In this document: positions 1-6,920 of the stretch, one piece after another
How the letters are laid out: each line of letters begins with the position of its first letter
Position numbering within the stretch: the stretch's first letter is position 1
DNA from: Streptomyces sp. WM6378
GTDB taxonomy: Bacteria; Actinomycetota; Actinomycetes; Streptomycetales; Streptomycetaceae
Length of the DNA stretch: 34,397 nucleotides
NCBI RefSeq assembly: GCF_001279695.1
Contig: NZ_LGDD01000344.1
Coordinates: 1 to 34,397, forward strand
Direction of reading: 5' to 3'
Notes under the pieces: generated by a model
What the model saw: only the letters and a program-made list of their open reading frames with translations
Databases searched by the model: none
What the model was told of the DNA's origin: nothing
Made by a program: the position numbers and the translations under genes

Positions 1-380
1 GTCACGCTCAGGTCGATGTCCGAGAGGGGCAGGCCCAGGCGGTCGTCCGCCGCCGTGAAGAGGGCTTCGCGCAAGGTGGCCGTCAGCTCCGGCAGCGGGT
101 GGCCGCCCACGGCCGCCAGCTCGGCCGTGATCCGCAGCGGGCCCGGGGGCAGGGCGGTCGGCGGGGGCGGGACCAACGGCTCGATGCGGGATTCGGGGTC
201 GGCCGGGGCGAGCCTCAGCGACGTCACCGCCAACCCCGGCAGCGTCGCCGACGCGGCCCTCAGCACCGATACCGCCGCCCGTTCGGTGATCCACGCGCCA
301 TCCCGGACGTCACCCAGGGCGAGCAATCGGCCCAGGCCCAGCCGAAGGCGTACCGCGGAACTCCAACTGTCACCCGTCAT
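1..380 (-). CDS. P10-like protein of the Asp23 cluster, 3' truncated by the window edge
   Basis: An open frame runs leftward from an ATG at 380 and leaves the window with no stop after 126 codons. The N-terminus begins MTGDSWSSAVRLRLGLGRLL. It is followed by a stretch compatible with a small folded domain and a proline-rich link near residues 65-75 (EPLVPPPPTALPPG). I recall streptomycete proteins with this start annotated as 'nucleopolyhedrovirus P10 family', next to Asp23/Gls24 genes; that name is a similarity label, not a function. The gene is divergent from the Asp23 gene at 469, and the 88-bp gap should hold both promoters. The repeated alternation of LRLAPAD- and LRITAEL-like strands resembles the Asp23 fold, which is inference. 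The function is unknown. Confidence 0.7.
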   Translation of the reverse strand, partial: MTGDSWSSAVRLRLGLGRLLALGDVRDGAWITERAAVSVLRAASATLPGLAVTSLRLAPADPESRIEPLVPPPPTALPPGPLRITAELAAVGGHPLPELTATLREALFTAADDRLGLPLSDIDLSV

Positions 381-468
381 TGCTCCAGCCTGCCGCATCG
401 CGGGCGCGAGTCGGGGCAACCGCACTTAATGTGGGCAATGGAGTCCAAGGGCGAAGGGACAGACGGTC

Positions 469-966
469 ATGAGTGACACCGCACAGCGCAACCGGCCCGG
501 CACACCCGCGAACGACCCGCTGGGCGAATCGGCCGAGCAGGCCAAGAAGACGTCCGTCCCCAAGCGTGGCGGCGGCGATCCGGCGGGGCGCGGCCGCACC
601 ACGATCGCCGACGGCGTGGTCGAGAAGATCGCCGGGCTCGCCGCCCGCGACGTCATCGGCGTGCACGCCATGGGCAGCGGCTTCTCCCGTACGCTCGGCG
701 CGGTCAGGGACCGGGTGCCCGGCGGCAAATCGGCCGTCACGCGCGGGGTGAAGGCCGAGGTGGGCGAGGTGCAGACCGCGCTCGACCTCGAAATCGTCGT
801 CGACTACGGGGTGTCCATCGCCGAGGTGGCCCGCGACGTGCGGGAGAACGTCATCTCCGCGGTCGAGCGGATGACCGGGCTCGAAGTCGTCGAGGTCAAC
901 ATCGCGGTGAGCGATGTGAAGCTGCCCGACGAGGAAGACGAAGAGCCGGAGTCCCGGCTTCAATAG
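469..966 (+). CDS. Asp23/Gls24 family envelope stress protein
   Basis: This is a 165-aa protein with a low-complexity, charged N-terminal 40 residues followed by an Asp23 (DUF322) domain. The domain signature is clear: TTIADGVVEKIAGLAARDVIG near residues 44-64, then VVDYGVSIAEVARDVRENV and a C-terminal GLEVVEVNIAVSDV strand. In Firmicutes, Asp23 is a membrane-associated cell-envelope stress protein held at the membrane by AmaP; an AmaP-like protein is encoded at 2330 in the same run of genes. The acidic tail (DEEDEEPE) is exposed and variable. The start ATG follows a GAAGGGACAG purine-rich stretch. There is no transmembrane segment, so it is likely cytoplasmic and membrane-recruited. Confidence 0.9.
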   Translation: MSDTAQRNRPGTPANDPLGESAEQAKKTSVPKRGGGDPAGRGRTTIADGVVEKIAGLAARDVIGVHAMGSGFSRTLGAVRDRVPGGKSAVTRGVKAEVGEVQTALDLEIVVDYGVSIAEVARDVRENVISAVERMTGLEVVEVNIAVSDVKLPDEEDEEPESRLQ

Positions 967-1005
967 GTCACCCGCAGGTCCCCGCAGAGCACGGCTTTCC
1001 GTAGA

Positions 1006-1053
1006 TATCGGATCACGTACCGGATCACGTGTCCGACCACGTATCGGACCACA
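1006..1053 (+). repeat. 12-nt imperfect tandem repeat, four units
   Basis: Four consecutive 12-base units follow the pattern TATCGGATCACG with 1-4 changes each, at 1006-1017, 1018-1029, 1030-1041 and 1042-1053. A decayed fifth unit (TCGGAACTCA, then TCGGACCG) runs toward the Shine-Dalgarno GAGGAG at 1071. The array fills most of the gap between the first Asp23 gene and the small membrane-protein gene. It may be an array of regulator sites or a minisatellite; nothing in the sequence decides between them. Confidence 0.75.
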
Positions 1054-1082
1054 TCGGAACTCATCGGACCGAGGAGCTCGGC

Positions 1083-1274
1083 ATGAGCATGGCGGTGGTT
1101 GGCTTGATGGCCGGCATGGCACTCGGCTTCGCCGGATACTTCGGCGGCTTCGGGGCCTTCCTGCTGGTGGCGGCACTCGGCGCGATCGGCTTCGTGGTGG
1201 GCCGGTTCCTGGAGGGGGACCTCGAACCCGGCGACTTCTTCCGGCCCCGCGACCGCGGCGACCGGCGGCGCTGA
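1083..1274 (+). CDS. Small membrane protein of the Asp23 cluster (DUF2273-like)
   Basis: This is a 63-aa protein. Residues 1-40 form one or two closely spaced membrane helices rich in Gly, Ala and Leu (VVGLMAGMALGFAGYFG, then AFLLVAALGAIGFVVG). A charged cytoplasmic tail follows, ending RPRDRGDRRR. The start at 1083 is chosen because GAGGAG lies at 1071-1076, 6 nt upstream; further upstream the frame only reads through the tandem repeat. Size, topology and position match the small membrane protein found between Asp23 and AmaP genes in Firmicutes (DUF2273). That family assignment is inferred from context and not from a recognised motif. The stop is 3 nt before the next start, so the genes are translationally linked. 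Confidence 0.8.
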   Translation: MSMAVVGLMAGMALGFAGYFGGFGAFLLVAALGAIGFVVGRFLEGDLEPGDFFRPRDRGDRRR

Positions 1275-1277
1275 CCC

Positions 1278-1628
1278 ATGGCGGTGGCCGGACGGATCGA
1301 GCCCGCCGAGCGCGGCGCCACCCGGATCGCCGACCGGGTCGTCGCGAAGATCGCCGCACAGGCGGCCAGAGAGGCGCTCGACGAGATCCCCGAGGGCGGC
1401 GCCCCGCCCCGCGCCACCGTCACCGTGCACCAGGAATCCGCGCGGGTGCGGGTCAGCGTCGAGCTCGGCTACCCCGGCGATCTCGGCGGCCAGTGCCGCG
1501 CCGTGCGTCGCCAAGTCGCCGAGCGGGTAAGGGCGTTGGCGGGGATGGAGGTGCCCGAGGTGGCGGTGCAGATCGAGCGTCTGCACGCGGCGGACGCGGG
1601 CGCGGCGGACCGGGGGAGGATCCGATGA
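1278..1628 (+). CDS. Second, short Asp23/Gls24 family protein
   Basis: This is a 116-aa Asp23-domain protein, shorter than the copy at 469 and without its N-terminal linker. The shared core is GATRIADRVVAKIAAQAARE near residues 13-32, then RVSVELGYPGDL and VPEVAVQIERL. Two Asp23 paralogues in one operon are common in actinobacteria and may form mixed assemblies; that is inference. The ATG is 3 nt after the preceding stop, and the stop codon overlaps the next start (ATGA at 1625-1628). The products are therefore probably made in linked amounts. Confidence 0.88.
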   Translation: MAVAGRIEPAERGATRIADRVVAKIAAQAAREALDEIPEGGAPPRATVTVHQESARVRVSVELGYPGDLGGQCRAVRRQVAERVRALAGMEVPEVAVQIERLHAADAGAADRGRIR

Positions 1629-2326
1629 GCCAGCCGCACGAAGGCGACGACGGGACGCAGCGCCTGCCCGTGATCGAGCAGAGCCCCGATCCGGCGGCCG
1701 CCGCCGGGGCCCCCGGGCTCGACCAGTCGGTCTCGGCCGCCGACTACGACCCCGTGCCCGTTCTCGCGGACGGCGAGGGCGGCAAGGCCGGGCGCTTCTG
1801 GTCGGTGCGCCGGGTGCCCGCCGGACTGCTCGCCCTGGTGCTGCTGGCGGCGTCCGGGCTCTTCCTCTACGACATCGCCGCCGTACGCGCCCACCGCTCC
1901 GCGATGCGCTGGCGGGTCCGGCTCGCCGACTGGCTGGCGGGGCACCCCGTCGACGACGTGGCGGTGCTCGCGGGCGCGGGCGCCGTGGCGCTGCTCGGCA
2001 TCTGGCTGATCGTGCTCGCCGTGACCCCGGGCCTGCGCGGCATCCTGCCGATGCGGCGCGAGTCGCCGGCCGTACGCGCCGGGCTCGACCGGGCCGCTGC
2101 GGCGCTCGTGCTGCGCGACCGGGCCATGGAGGTGGCCGGCGTCCAGTCGGTCCGGGTCCGCATGGGGCGCACCCGGGTCGTGGTGCGCGCCCTGTCGCAC
2201 TTCCGTGAACTCGACGACGTACGGGCCGACTTGGACGCGGCGCTGGGCACGGGAATCCGGGAGCTGGGCCTTGCCGGGCCGCCCGGGCTCGCGGTCCATG
2301 TGAGCCGCCCGGTACGGAAGGGCTGA
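1625..2326 (+). CDS. DUF6286-type membrane protein of the Asp23 cluster
   Basis: This is a 233-aa protein. About 55 residues are a hydrophilic cytoplasmic N-terminus, followed by one transmembrane helix (VPAGLLALVLLAASGLFLY). A short loop leads to a second helix (VLAGAGAVALLGIWLIVLAV). The C-terminal soluble domain, about 95 residues, has an Asp23-like alternation of strands (VAGVQSVRVRMGRTRVVVRA). The two-helix plus soluble-domain plan matches the DUF6286 proteins that I recall sitting between Asp23 and AmaP genes in Streptomyces. The start ATG at 1625 overlaps the preceding stop; longer in-frame extension would run through the upstream gene and is rejected. It is likely a membrane partner for the Asp23 proteins; no enzymatic motif is seen. 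Confidence 0.82.
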   Translation: MSQPHEGDDGTQRLPVIEQSPDPAAAAGAPGLDQSVSAADYDPVPVLADGEGGKAGRFWSVRRVPAGLLALVLLAASGLFLYDIAAVRAHRSAMRWRVRLADWLAGHPVDDVAVLAGAGAVALLGIWLIVLAVTPGLRGILPMRRESPAVRAGLDRAAAALVLRDRAMEVAGVQSVRVRMGRTRVVVRALSHFRELDDVRADLDAALGTGIRELGLAGPPGLAVHVSRPVRKG

Positions 2327-2329
2327 GCG

Positions 2330-2908
2330 ATGCTGAGGACGGTCAACCGGGTGGTGCTCGGCCTCGCGGGGCTCGTGCTGTTCCTCGCGGGGGGCGCGGC
2401 TCTGGCCGCCGGGTTCGGTCTTGACGTGCCGTCCTGGTGGCCCTGGCGCGGCAAGACCGACGTAGTCCTGAGCCGTTCGCGCCGCGACCACTGGAACGAC
2501 CAGGGCTGGTGGTGGCCGGTCGTCATCGCCGTACTGGCGCTGCTCGTGCTGCTCGCCCTGTGGTGGCTGCTCGCCCAGCTGCGCCGGGCCCGGCTCGCCG
2601 AGGTTCTGGTGGACTCCGGTGACGGGGAGGGGGCGTTGCTGCGGGGGCGGGCGCTGGAGGCGGTGCTCGCCGGCGAGGCGGAGGGGCTTGACGGGGTGTC
2701 CCGGGCGCAGGTCGTCCTGGTCGGCCGGCGGTCCGCCCCATCGGCCCGGGTGGAGCTCCTCCTGGAGGCGCATGCGGAGCCTGCGGGGGCGCTGGCCCGG
2801 CTTGAGGGGGAGTCGCTTGCGCACGCTCGGGACTCGGCGGGGCTTGCGGAGCTGCCGGCGGAGGTTCGGCTGCGGGCGGTCAAGCATCGGGCGCGGCGCG
2901 TGAGTTGA
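2330..2908 (+). CDS. amaP: AmaP-like Asp23 membrane anchor
   Basis: This is a 192-aa protein. An N-terminal membrane helix (VVLGLAGLVLFLAGGAALAAG) is followed by an extracytoplasmic loop of about 35 residues rich in Trp, with WWPWRGK and later GWWWP. The second helix is VVIAVLALLVLLALWWLLA. A cytoplasmic C-terminal domain of about 110 residues follows. This is the layout of AmaP, which recruits Asp23 to the membrane in Staphylococcus. The gene starts 3 nt after the upstream stop and ends the operon. Codon use drifts in the last 250 bases, with more CTT and GGG codons than its neighbours, suggesting weaker constraint on the C-terminus. The gene symbol is by analogy. Confidence 0.82.
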   Translation: MLRTVNRVVLGLAGLVLFLAGGAALAAGFGLDVPSWWPWRGKTDVVLSRSRRDHWNDQGWWWPVVIAVLALLVLLALWWLLAQLRRARLAEVLVDSGDGEGALLRGRALEAVLAGEAEGLDGVSRAQVVLVGRRSAPSARVELLLEAHAEPAGALARLEGESLAHARDSAGLAELPAEVRLRAVKHRARRVS

Positions 2909-2984
2909 CGCTGGGAGCCCTTTCCCCACCCCGCCCCTTCCTCGGACCCTCCGGGGGAGTTCGTTCGGCTGCCGGTTGGCGCTC

Positions 2985-3106
2985 CTGGGGCTCCGCCCCA
3001 GACCCCGTTCGCGCCTGAAGGGCGCTCGTCCTCAAACTCCCCCAAGGCCTCAAGGGCCAGGGGGGACCCCCATGACGGGCTGAGCGCGGGGAACTGCGCG
3101 ACCGGG
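2985..3106. repeat. Streptomyces dispersed intergenic repeat element
   Basis: The segment contains the CTGGGGC-tcc-GCCCCAG hairpin at 2985-3001. It then has a CTCCCCC / AGGGGGG arm pair around 3037-3066, the string ACCCCCATGACGGGC, and GCGGGGAACTGCGCGACC near 3085-3102. From memory, this combination recurs between genes in many Streptomyces genomes. There is no open frame of coding character, and composition and codon pattern differ from the flanking genes. It sits between the convergent AmaP and SDR genes, the usual position for such elements. Confidence 0.65.
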
Positions 3107-3112
3107 CGTGGC

Positions 3113-3137
3113 GGGGCCCCTCGCAGGGAAGGGCCCC
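3113..3137. terminator. Hairpin terminator between convergent genes
   Basis: A perfect 7-bp stem, GGGGCCC (3113-3119) with GGGCCCC (3131-3137), surrounds an 11-nt loop. It lies 5 nt beyond the SDR stop and downstream of the AmaP operon on the other strand. There is no T-tract, as is usual in Streptomyces, so it could serve both directions. Confidence 0.6.
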
Positions 3138-3142
3138 GGCCC

Positions 3143-3898
3143 TCAGAAGCCGTGTCGCGCACCCCCGTCCACCGGCAGCATCACGCCCGTCAGGTACGAC
3201 GCCGCCGGTGAAAGCAGGAACGCGGCCGTGCGGCCGAACTCCTCCGGGGTGCCGTAGCGGCGCAGCGGGATGCGGGACTCGTTGGCCGCTCGGGTCGCCT
3301 CCGCGTCGCCGGACAGTTCGTCGAGCTGGCGCACCCGGTCCGTGTCGATGCGGGAGGGGAGGAGTCCCACGACGCGGATTCCGCGTGGGCCCAGCTCGTC
3401 GGCCAGCGACTTGGCGAAGCCCGCCAGGCCCGGGCGGAGCCCGTTGGAGATGGTCAGGCCGGGGATCGGTTCGTGGACCGAGCCGGACAGGACGAAGCCG
3501 ATCACGCCGCCCTCGTCGAGTTCGTCGGCTGCCGCGCGGGCGATGCGGACCGCCCCGAGGAACACCGAATCGAAGGCCGACTGCCACTGCTCGTCGGTGT
3601 TGTCGGCGACGAAGCCCGGCGCCGGGCCGCCCACGCTGATCAGTACGCCGTCGAAGCGCCCGAAGCGCTCGCGGGCGGTGGCGATCAGCCGCGCCGCCGC
3701 TGCCGGGTCGGCGTTGTCGGAGGTGACCGGCAGGGCGTCGGGACCGAGTTCGGTGGCGGCCTCCTTCAGCGTCTTCTCGTCGCGGCCGGTGATGACCACC
3801 TTCGCGCCGTCCTCGACGAGCGCGCGGGCGGATGCGAGACCGAGGCCCCGCGAAGCCCCGGTGACGACGTATGCACGGTTCTTCAGTCCAAGATCCAT
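3143..3898 (-). CDS. SDR-family protein with altered catalytic YxxxK
   Basis: This is a 251-aa Rossmann protein. The NAD(P)-binding TGASRGLG motif is at residues 13-20 and the FabG-like end PVDGGARHGF is intact. The active site is unusual. Serine is present in the LSGSVHEP stretch, but the expected Tyr-x3-Lys appears as Ser151-x3-Arg155 in LTISNGLRPG, and NNAG is replaced by VGGP. A group of FabG-like SDRs with PIPGL-(T/V)-(I/L)-SN-x2-R is known to me by pattern, so this is probably a real divergent subfamily and not a damaged gene. The start is 4 nt after the upstream GH15 stop on the same strand, indicating an operon. Substrate is unknown, and normal ketoreductase chemistry should not be assumed. 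Confidence 0.85.
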   Translation of the reverse strand: MDLGLKNRAYVVTGASRGLGLASARALVEDGAKVVITGRDEKTLKEAATELGPDALPVTSDNADPAAAARLIATARERFGRFDGVLISVGGPAPGFVADNTDEQWQSAFDSVFLGAVRIARAAADELDEGGVIGFVLSGSVHEPIPGLTISNGLRPGLAGFAKSLADELGPRGIRVVGLLPSRIDTDRVRQLDELSGDAEATRAANESRIPLRRYGTPEEFGRTAAFLLSPAASYLTGVMLPVDGGARHGF

Positions 3899-3902
3899 GC
3901 GC

Positions 3903-5705
3903 CTATCCTGCCTCTTCCCCGCACTCCAGCGCGCAGGCGGTCGCGACCAGGCCGATGTGGCTGAACGCCTGTGGGAAGTTGCCGAGCTGGCGCTTCCCCA
4001 CCGGGTCGTACTCCTCGGCGAGCAGCCCCACGTCGTTGCGCAGGTCCAGGAGCCGCTCGAAGAGTTCCCGGGCCTCGTCCTCGCGGCCGGTCAGGCGCAG
4101 CGCGTCCGCCAGCCAGAACGAGCACACCAGGAAGGTGCCTTCGCCGCCGGGCAGCCCGTCCACGGTCGTGCCGTCCGTGCTGTAGCGACGCAGGAAGCCG
4201 TTCACGCCGAGCTCCTCGCGCACCGCGTCGACCGTGCCCACCACCCGCGGGTCGTCCGGCGGCAGGAAGCCGACCCGGGGGATGAGCAGGGTCGCCGCGT
4301 CCAGCTCCGTCGAGCCGTACGCCTGCGTGAAGGTGTTGCGGACCGGGTCGAAGCCCTTCTCGCACACCTCCTTGTGCACCTCGTCGCGCATCTTGCGCCA
4401 GCGCCCGGCGGTGCCGCGCAGCTTCGGGTCGGCCTCCAGGGTGCGCACCGCGCGGTCCGCGGCCACCCACGCCATGACCTTCGAGTGGACGAAGTGCCGG
4501 CGCGGCCCGCGCACCTCCCACAGGCCCTCGTCCGGCTCGCGCCAGCGCTCCTCCAGGAAGCCGAGCAGGGCCAGCTGGATGTTCCAGGCGTGCGCCTCGC
4601 TCTTGAGGCCCGCCTCGCGCGCCAGGTACAGCGAGTCGACGACCTCGCCGTACACATCGAGCTGGAGCTGGTCGACGGCCGCGTTGCCGATCCGGACCGG
4701 AGCAGACCCCAAGTGGCCCTTCAACCAAGGGAGTTCGGTCTCGGGCAGCCTGCGCTCGCCCGCGAGCCCGTACATGATCTGGAGGTCGGCCGGGTCGCCG
4801 GCGACGGCGCGAAGGAGCCAGTCCCGCCAGTGCGAGGCCTCCTCCAGATAGCCGGCCGCGAGCAGTGCCTCCAGGGTGAGGGTGGAGTCGCGCAGCCAGC
4901 AGTAGCGGTAGTCCCAGTTCCGTACGCCGCCGATCTCCTCGGGCAGCGAGGTGGTGGCGGCGGCCACGATGCCGCCGGTGGGGGCGTAGGTGAGGGCCTT
5001 GAGGGTGATCAGGGAGCGGATCACGGCTTCCCGGTAGGGCCCCTGGTACTGGCAGCGGTCCGCCCACTCCTGCCAGTCGGCCACCGACTGCTCAAGTGCC
5101 TCGTACGGGTCGCAGAGGTCGGGGCGCGGCCGGTGCGAGGCGTGCCAGGTGAGGACGAAGGCGACCTTCTCCCCCTCGCCGACCGTGAACGACGAGCGCG
5201 TACTCATGTCCTGGCCCCACGTCTTGACCTCGGGTTCGCTGCGCAGCCACACCGAGTCGGGCCCCGCGATCGCCACCCGGTGCCCGTCCGAGCGCCGTAT
5301 CCACGGCACCACATGGCCGTAGTCGAAGCGCAGCCGCAGGACGGAGTCCATCTCGACGGCGCCGCTCAGGCCCTCCACGATGCGGACGACATCGGGGGCC
5401 TGGTCGCGCTGCGGCATGAAGTCGACGACCTTCACCGTGCCGGTGCGGGTCTCCCAGAACGTCTCCAGGATGAGCGAGTCGCCCAGATAGGCGCGCCGGT
5501 CGCACTGTCCCAAGTGGCCCGCCTCGGCCGGGGCGATCCGCCAGTGGCCGTTGTTCTCGTCGCCGAGCAGCGCCGCGAAGCAGGCGGCGGAGTCGAAGCG
5601 GGGCAGGCAGAGCCAGTCGACCGATCCGTCCCGGCCGACCAGGGCCGCGGTCTGCAGATCGCCGATGAGGGCGTAGTCCTCGATGCGCTGAGTACGTTGT
5701 GTCAC
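3903..5705 (-). CDS. Glycoside hydrolase family 15 protein (glucoamylase/trehalase type)
   Basis: This is a 600-aa protein. The N-terminal beta-sandwich of about 230 residues begins IEDYALIGDLQTAALVGRDG. The (alpha/alpha)6 catalytic barrel starts near the NWDYRYCWLRDST motif. The likely catalytic acid is Glu397 in DEGLWEVRG and the likely base is Glu564 or Glu565 in LLAEEYDP, both classic GH15 positions. There is no signal peptide, so the enzyme is cytoplasmic. Actinobacterial GH15 proteins of this size include trehalases, and intracellular trehalose is a plausible substrate; glucoamylase-like activity on malto-oligosaccharides is the alternative. The start is GTG at 5705, inside a 14-bp palindrome. 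It lies between SURF1 and the SDR gene on the same strand. Confidence 0.9.
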   Translation of the reverse strand: MTQRTQRIEDYALIGDLQTAALVGRDGSVDWLCLPRFDSAACFAALLGDENNGHWRIAPAEAGHLGQCDRRAYLGDSLILETFWETRTGTVKVVDFMPQRDQAPDVVRIVEGLSGAVEMDSVLRLRFDYGHVVPWIRRSDGHRVAIAGPDSVWLRSEPEVKTWGQDMSTRSSFTVGEGEKVAFVLTWHASHRPRPDLCDPYEALEQSVADWQEWADRCQYQGPYREAVIRSLITLKALTYAPTGGIVAAATTSLPEEIGGVRNWDYRYCWLRDSTLTLEALLAAGYLEEASHWRDWLLRAVAGDPADLQIMYGLAGERRLPETELPWLKGHLGSAPVRIGNAAVDQLQLDVYGEVVDSLYLAREAGLKSEAHAWNIQLALLGFLEERWREPDEGLWEVRGPRRHFVHSKVMAWVAADRAVRTLEADPKLRGTAGRWRKMRDEVHKEVCEKGFDPVRNTFTQAYGSTELDAATLLIPRVGFLPPDDPRVVGTVDAVREELGVNGFLRRYSTDGTTVDGLPGGEGTFLVCSFWLADALRLTGREDEARELFERLLDLRNDVGLLAEEYDPVGKRQLGNFPQAFSHIGLVATACALECGEEAG

Positions 5706-5716
5706 GCCATGGCGTG
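5703..5716. promoter_or_regulatory. 14-bp perfect palindrome over the GH15 start codon
   Basis: CACGCCATGGCGTG reads identically on both strands, and its left edge is the GTG start of the GH15 gene (minus strand 5705-5703). A good Shine-Dalgarno is not evident. The dyad could be a protein-binding site or an mRNA structure that limits initiation. GC-rich 14-mers can be palindromic by chance, so the role is unproven. Confidence 0.35.
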
Positions 5717-5735
5717 TTCCCGGCCGGACAAAATG

Positions 5736-6524
5736 CTAAGCAGCCGCGGGTTCCGGCGCCGCCTGAGGCGCGGCCGCCGCCTCCTCGCGGTCCTGCTTCT
5801 CGCGCCGTACGAGGATGAACCAGCCGACCGGCACGGCGGCCGAGAAGAGCCACCATTGAACGGCGTACGCCATGTGCGGGCCGATCGAGCTGTCGTCGGG
5901 GGCCGGGATCAGCTCGGGGGAGTCGTCGGGCGACTCGGGGGCGGTCTGCTCGATGTAGCCGCCGAGCACGGTGCGGCCGAGCGCCTTGGCCTGCTGGGCG
6001 CTGCTGATCAGCATGACCTGGCGGGGCGGCAGGCCCTTGACGTCCTTGATGCCGCTGGCCGCGGTCGTCTGGTCGGCCATCAGTCGGCCGGTGATCGTGA
6101 CCTTGCCCTTGGTCGGCGCGGGGATCTTCGGGAAGTCCAGCTGGTTGCCGTTGTCGGCGATCCAGCCCCGGTTGACCATCACGGTCGGGCCGCTGTCCAG
6201 GACGAACGGGGTGAGCACGTGGTAGCCGACCCGGCCGTCGGCCGCGGTCCTGCGCCGTACGACGACCTCGTGCGCGGTGTCCCAGGTGCCGGTCGCGCTG
6301 ACCCGGCGCCAGTAGTCCGACTGCGGGACCGTGTGGCCCGGCGAGGTGAGGTCGGTCACCGGGAGGGGCTTCGCCTTGAGGTTGTCGGCGATCAGGGTGT
6401 TCTGGGCGACCTTGTGCTCGTGGCGGTGCAGCTGCCAGAAGCCCAGCTCGATCATCGTGGGGATGAGAGCGAGGGCCAGAAGGGTGACGAGCACCCACTG
6501 CCGGGACAACAGGAAGCGGTACAC
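5736..6524 (-). CDS. SURF1-family cytochrome oxidase assembly protein
   Basis: This protein is about 262 aa with the SURF1 plan. An N-terminal membrane helix (WVLVTLLALALIPTMIELGFWQ) is followed by the extracytoplasmic domain, with the family stretches GFWQLHRHEHK, RRVSATGTWD and VMVNRGWI. A C-terminal helix lies in YAVQWWLFSAAVPVGWFILV. SURF1 proteins help assemble haem into cytochrome aa3 oxidase. The GTG at 6524 is preferred because it gives the MYRFLLSRQW start I recall for streptomycete homologues. A TTG at 6539 would add five residues with non-coding-like codons, and neither start has a strong ribosome-binding site. The gene is the first of three on this strand, but the followers are not obviously respiratory. 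Confidence 0.88.
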   Translation of the reverse strand: MYRFLLSRQWVLVTLLALALIPTMIELGFWQLHRHEHKVAQNTLIADNLKAKPLPVTDLTSPGHTVPQSDYWRRVSATGTWDTAHEVVVRRRTAADGRVGYHVLTPFVLDSGPTVMVNRGWIADNGNQLDFPKIPAPTKGKVTITGRLMADQTTAASGIKDVKGLPPRQVMLISSAQQAKALGRTVLGGYIEQTAPESPDDSPELIPAPDDSSIGPHMAYAVQWWLFSAAVPVGWFILVRREKQDREEAAAAPQAAPEPAAA

Positions 6525-6583
6525 CCCATGACCGTACAACTCGGGTCACGGGGTGCGCTGAGTGGGGTGGCGGGAGGCCGGGT

Positions 6584-6631
6584 GGGTGGCGGGAGCAGGA
6601 GGGGAGTGGGTGGCGGGCGCAGGAGGGGAGA
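6584..6631 (-). repeat. 24-nt tandem repeat, two units
   Basis: Two adjacent 24-base units occupy 6584-6607 and 6608-6631. They begin GGGTGGCGGGAGCAGGAGGG and differ at only two positions. A third partial copy of the GGGTGGCGGGA core lies just upstream near 6565-6575. The array fills the gap between the stop of the Cys-rich protein and the SURF1 start. It is strongly purine-biased on the plus strand. It may vary in copy number between strains. Confidence 0.75.
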
Positions 6632-6633
6632 GG

Positions 6634-6867
6634 TCACACCTTGTCGACGATGCCCACCTTTCCGTCCGCGCGGGCGCAGTGCGCTCCGCAGTACCACGCG
6701 CCCTCGACCTCGACGCCCTGGCCGATGATCTGGACCCGGCAGTGTTCGCAGATGGGCGCCATGCGGTGGATGGCGCACGAGAAGCAGTCGAAGACGTGCA
6801 CCGCGCCCTGCGCGTGCACCTCGAAGGACATCCCGTAGTCGTTTCCGCAGACCTCGCAACGTGCCAT
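6634..6867 (-). CDS. Small cysteine-rich zinc-ribbon protein
   Basis: This is a 77-aa protein with four cysteine pairs: C4-x2-C7, C28-x2-C31, C40-x2-C43 and C60-x3-C64, plus His residues at 18, 24, 34, 42 and 63. The spacing suggests two treble-clef or ribbon zinc sites, somewhat like LIM-type fingers. The start at ATG 6867 gives the MARCEVCGNDYG start, which I recall as a conserved small actinobacterial protein of unknown function. It lies 53 nt downstream of the exonuclease gene on the same strand. DNA or protein binding is possible; no enzymatic motif is present. Confidence 0.85.
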   Translation of the reverse strand: MARCEVCGNDYGMSFEVHAQGAVHVFDCFSCAIHRMAPICEHCRVQIIGQGVEVEGAWYCGAHCARADGKVGIVDKV

Positions 6868-6920
6868 GCGCCACAGGGTGAGGGGTGCGCGGCACGCACG
6901 GTGGGCGCCGCGCCCGGCAC

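Noticed and set aside
1469..2929. A 486-codon open frame on the minus strand opposite the Asp23 cluster
   Set aside because: The plus-strand genes show families, ribosome-binding sites and overlaps. The antisense product is rich in His, Arg and Pro with no recognisable domain.
3270..6728. A 1152-codon open frame on the plus strand
   Set aside because: It runs antisense through SDR, GH15 and SURF1, whose motifs are clear. Long antisense frames are common in high-GC DNA, and the translation is low-complexity Arg/Gly/Ala sequence without motifs.
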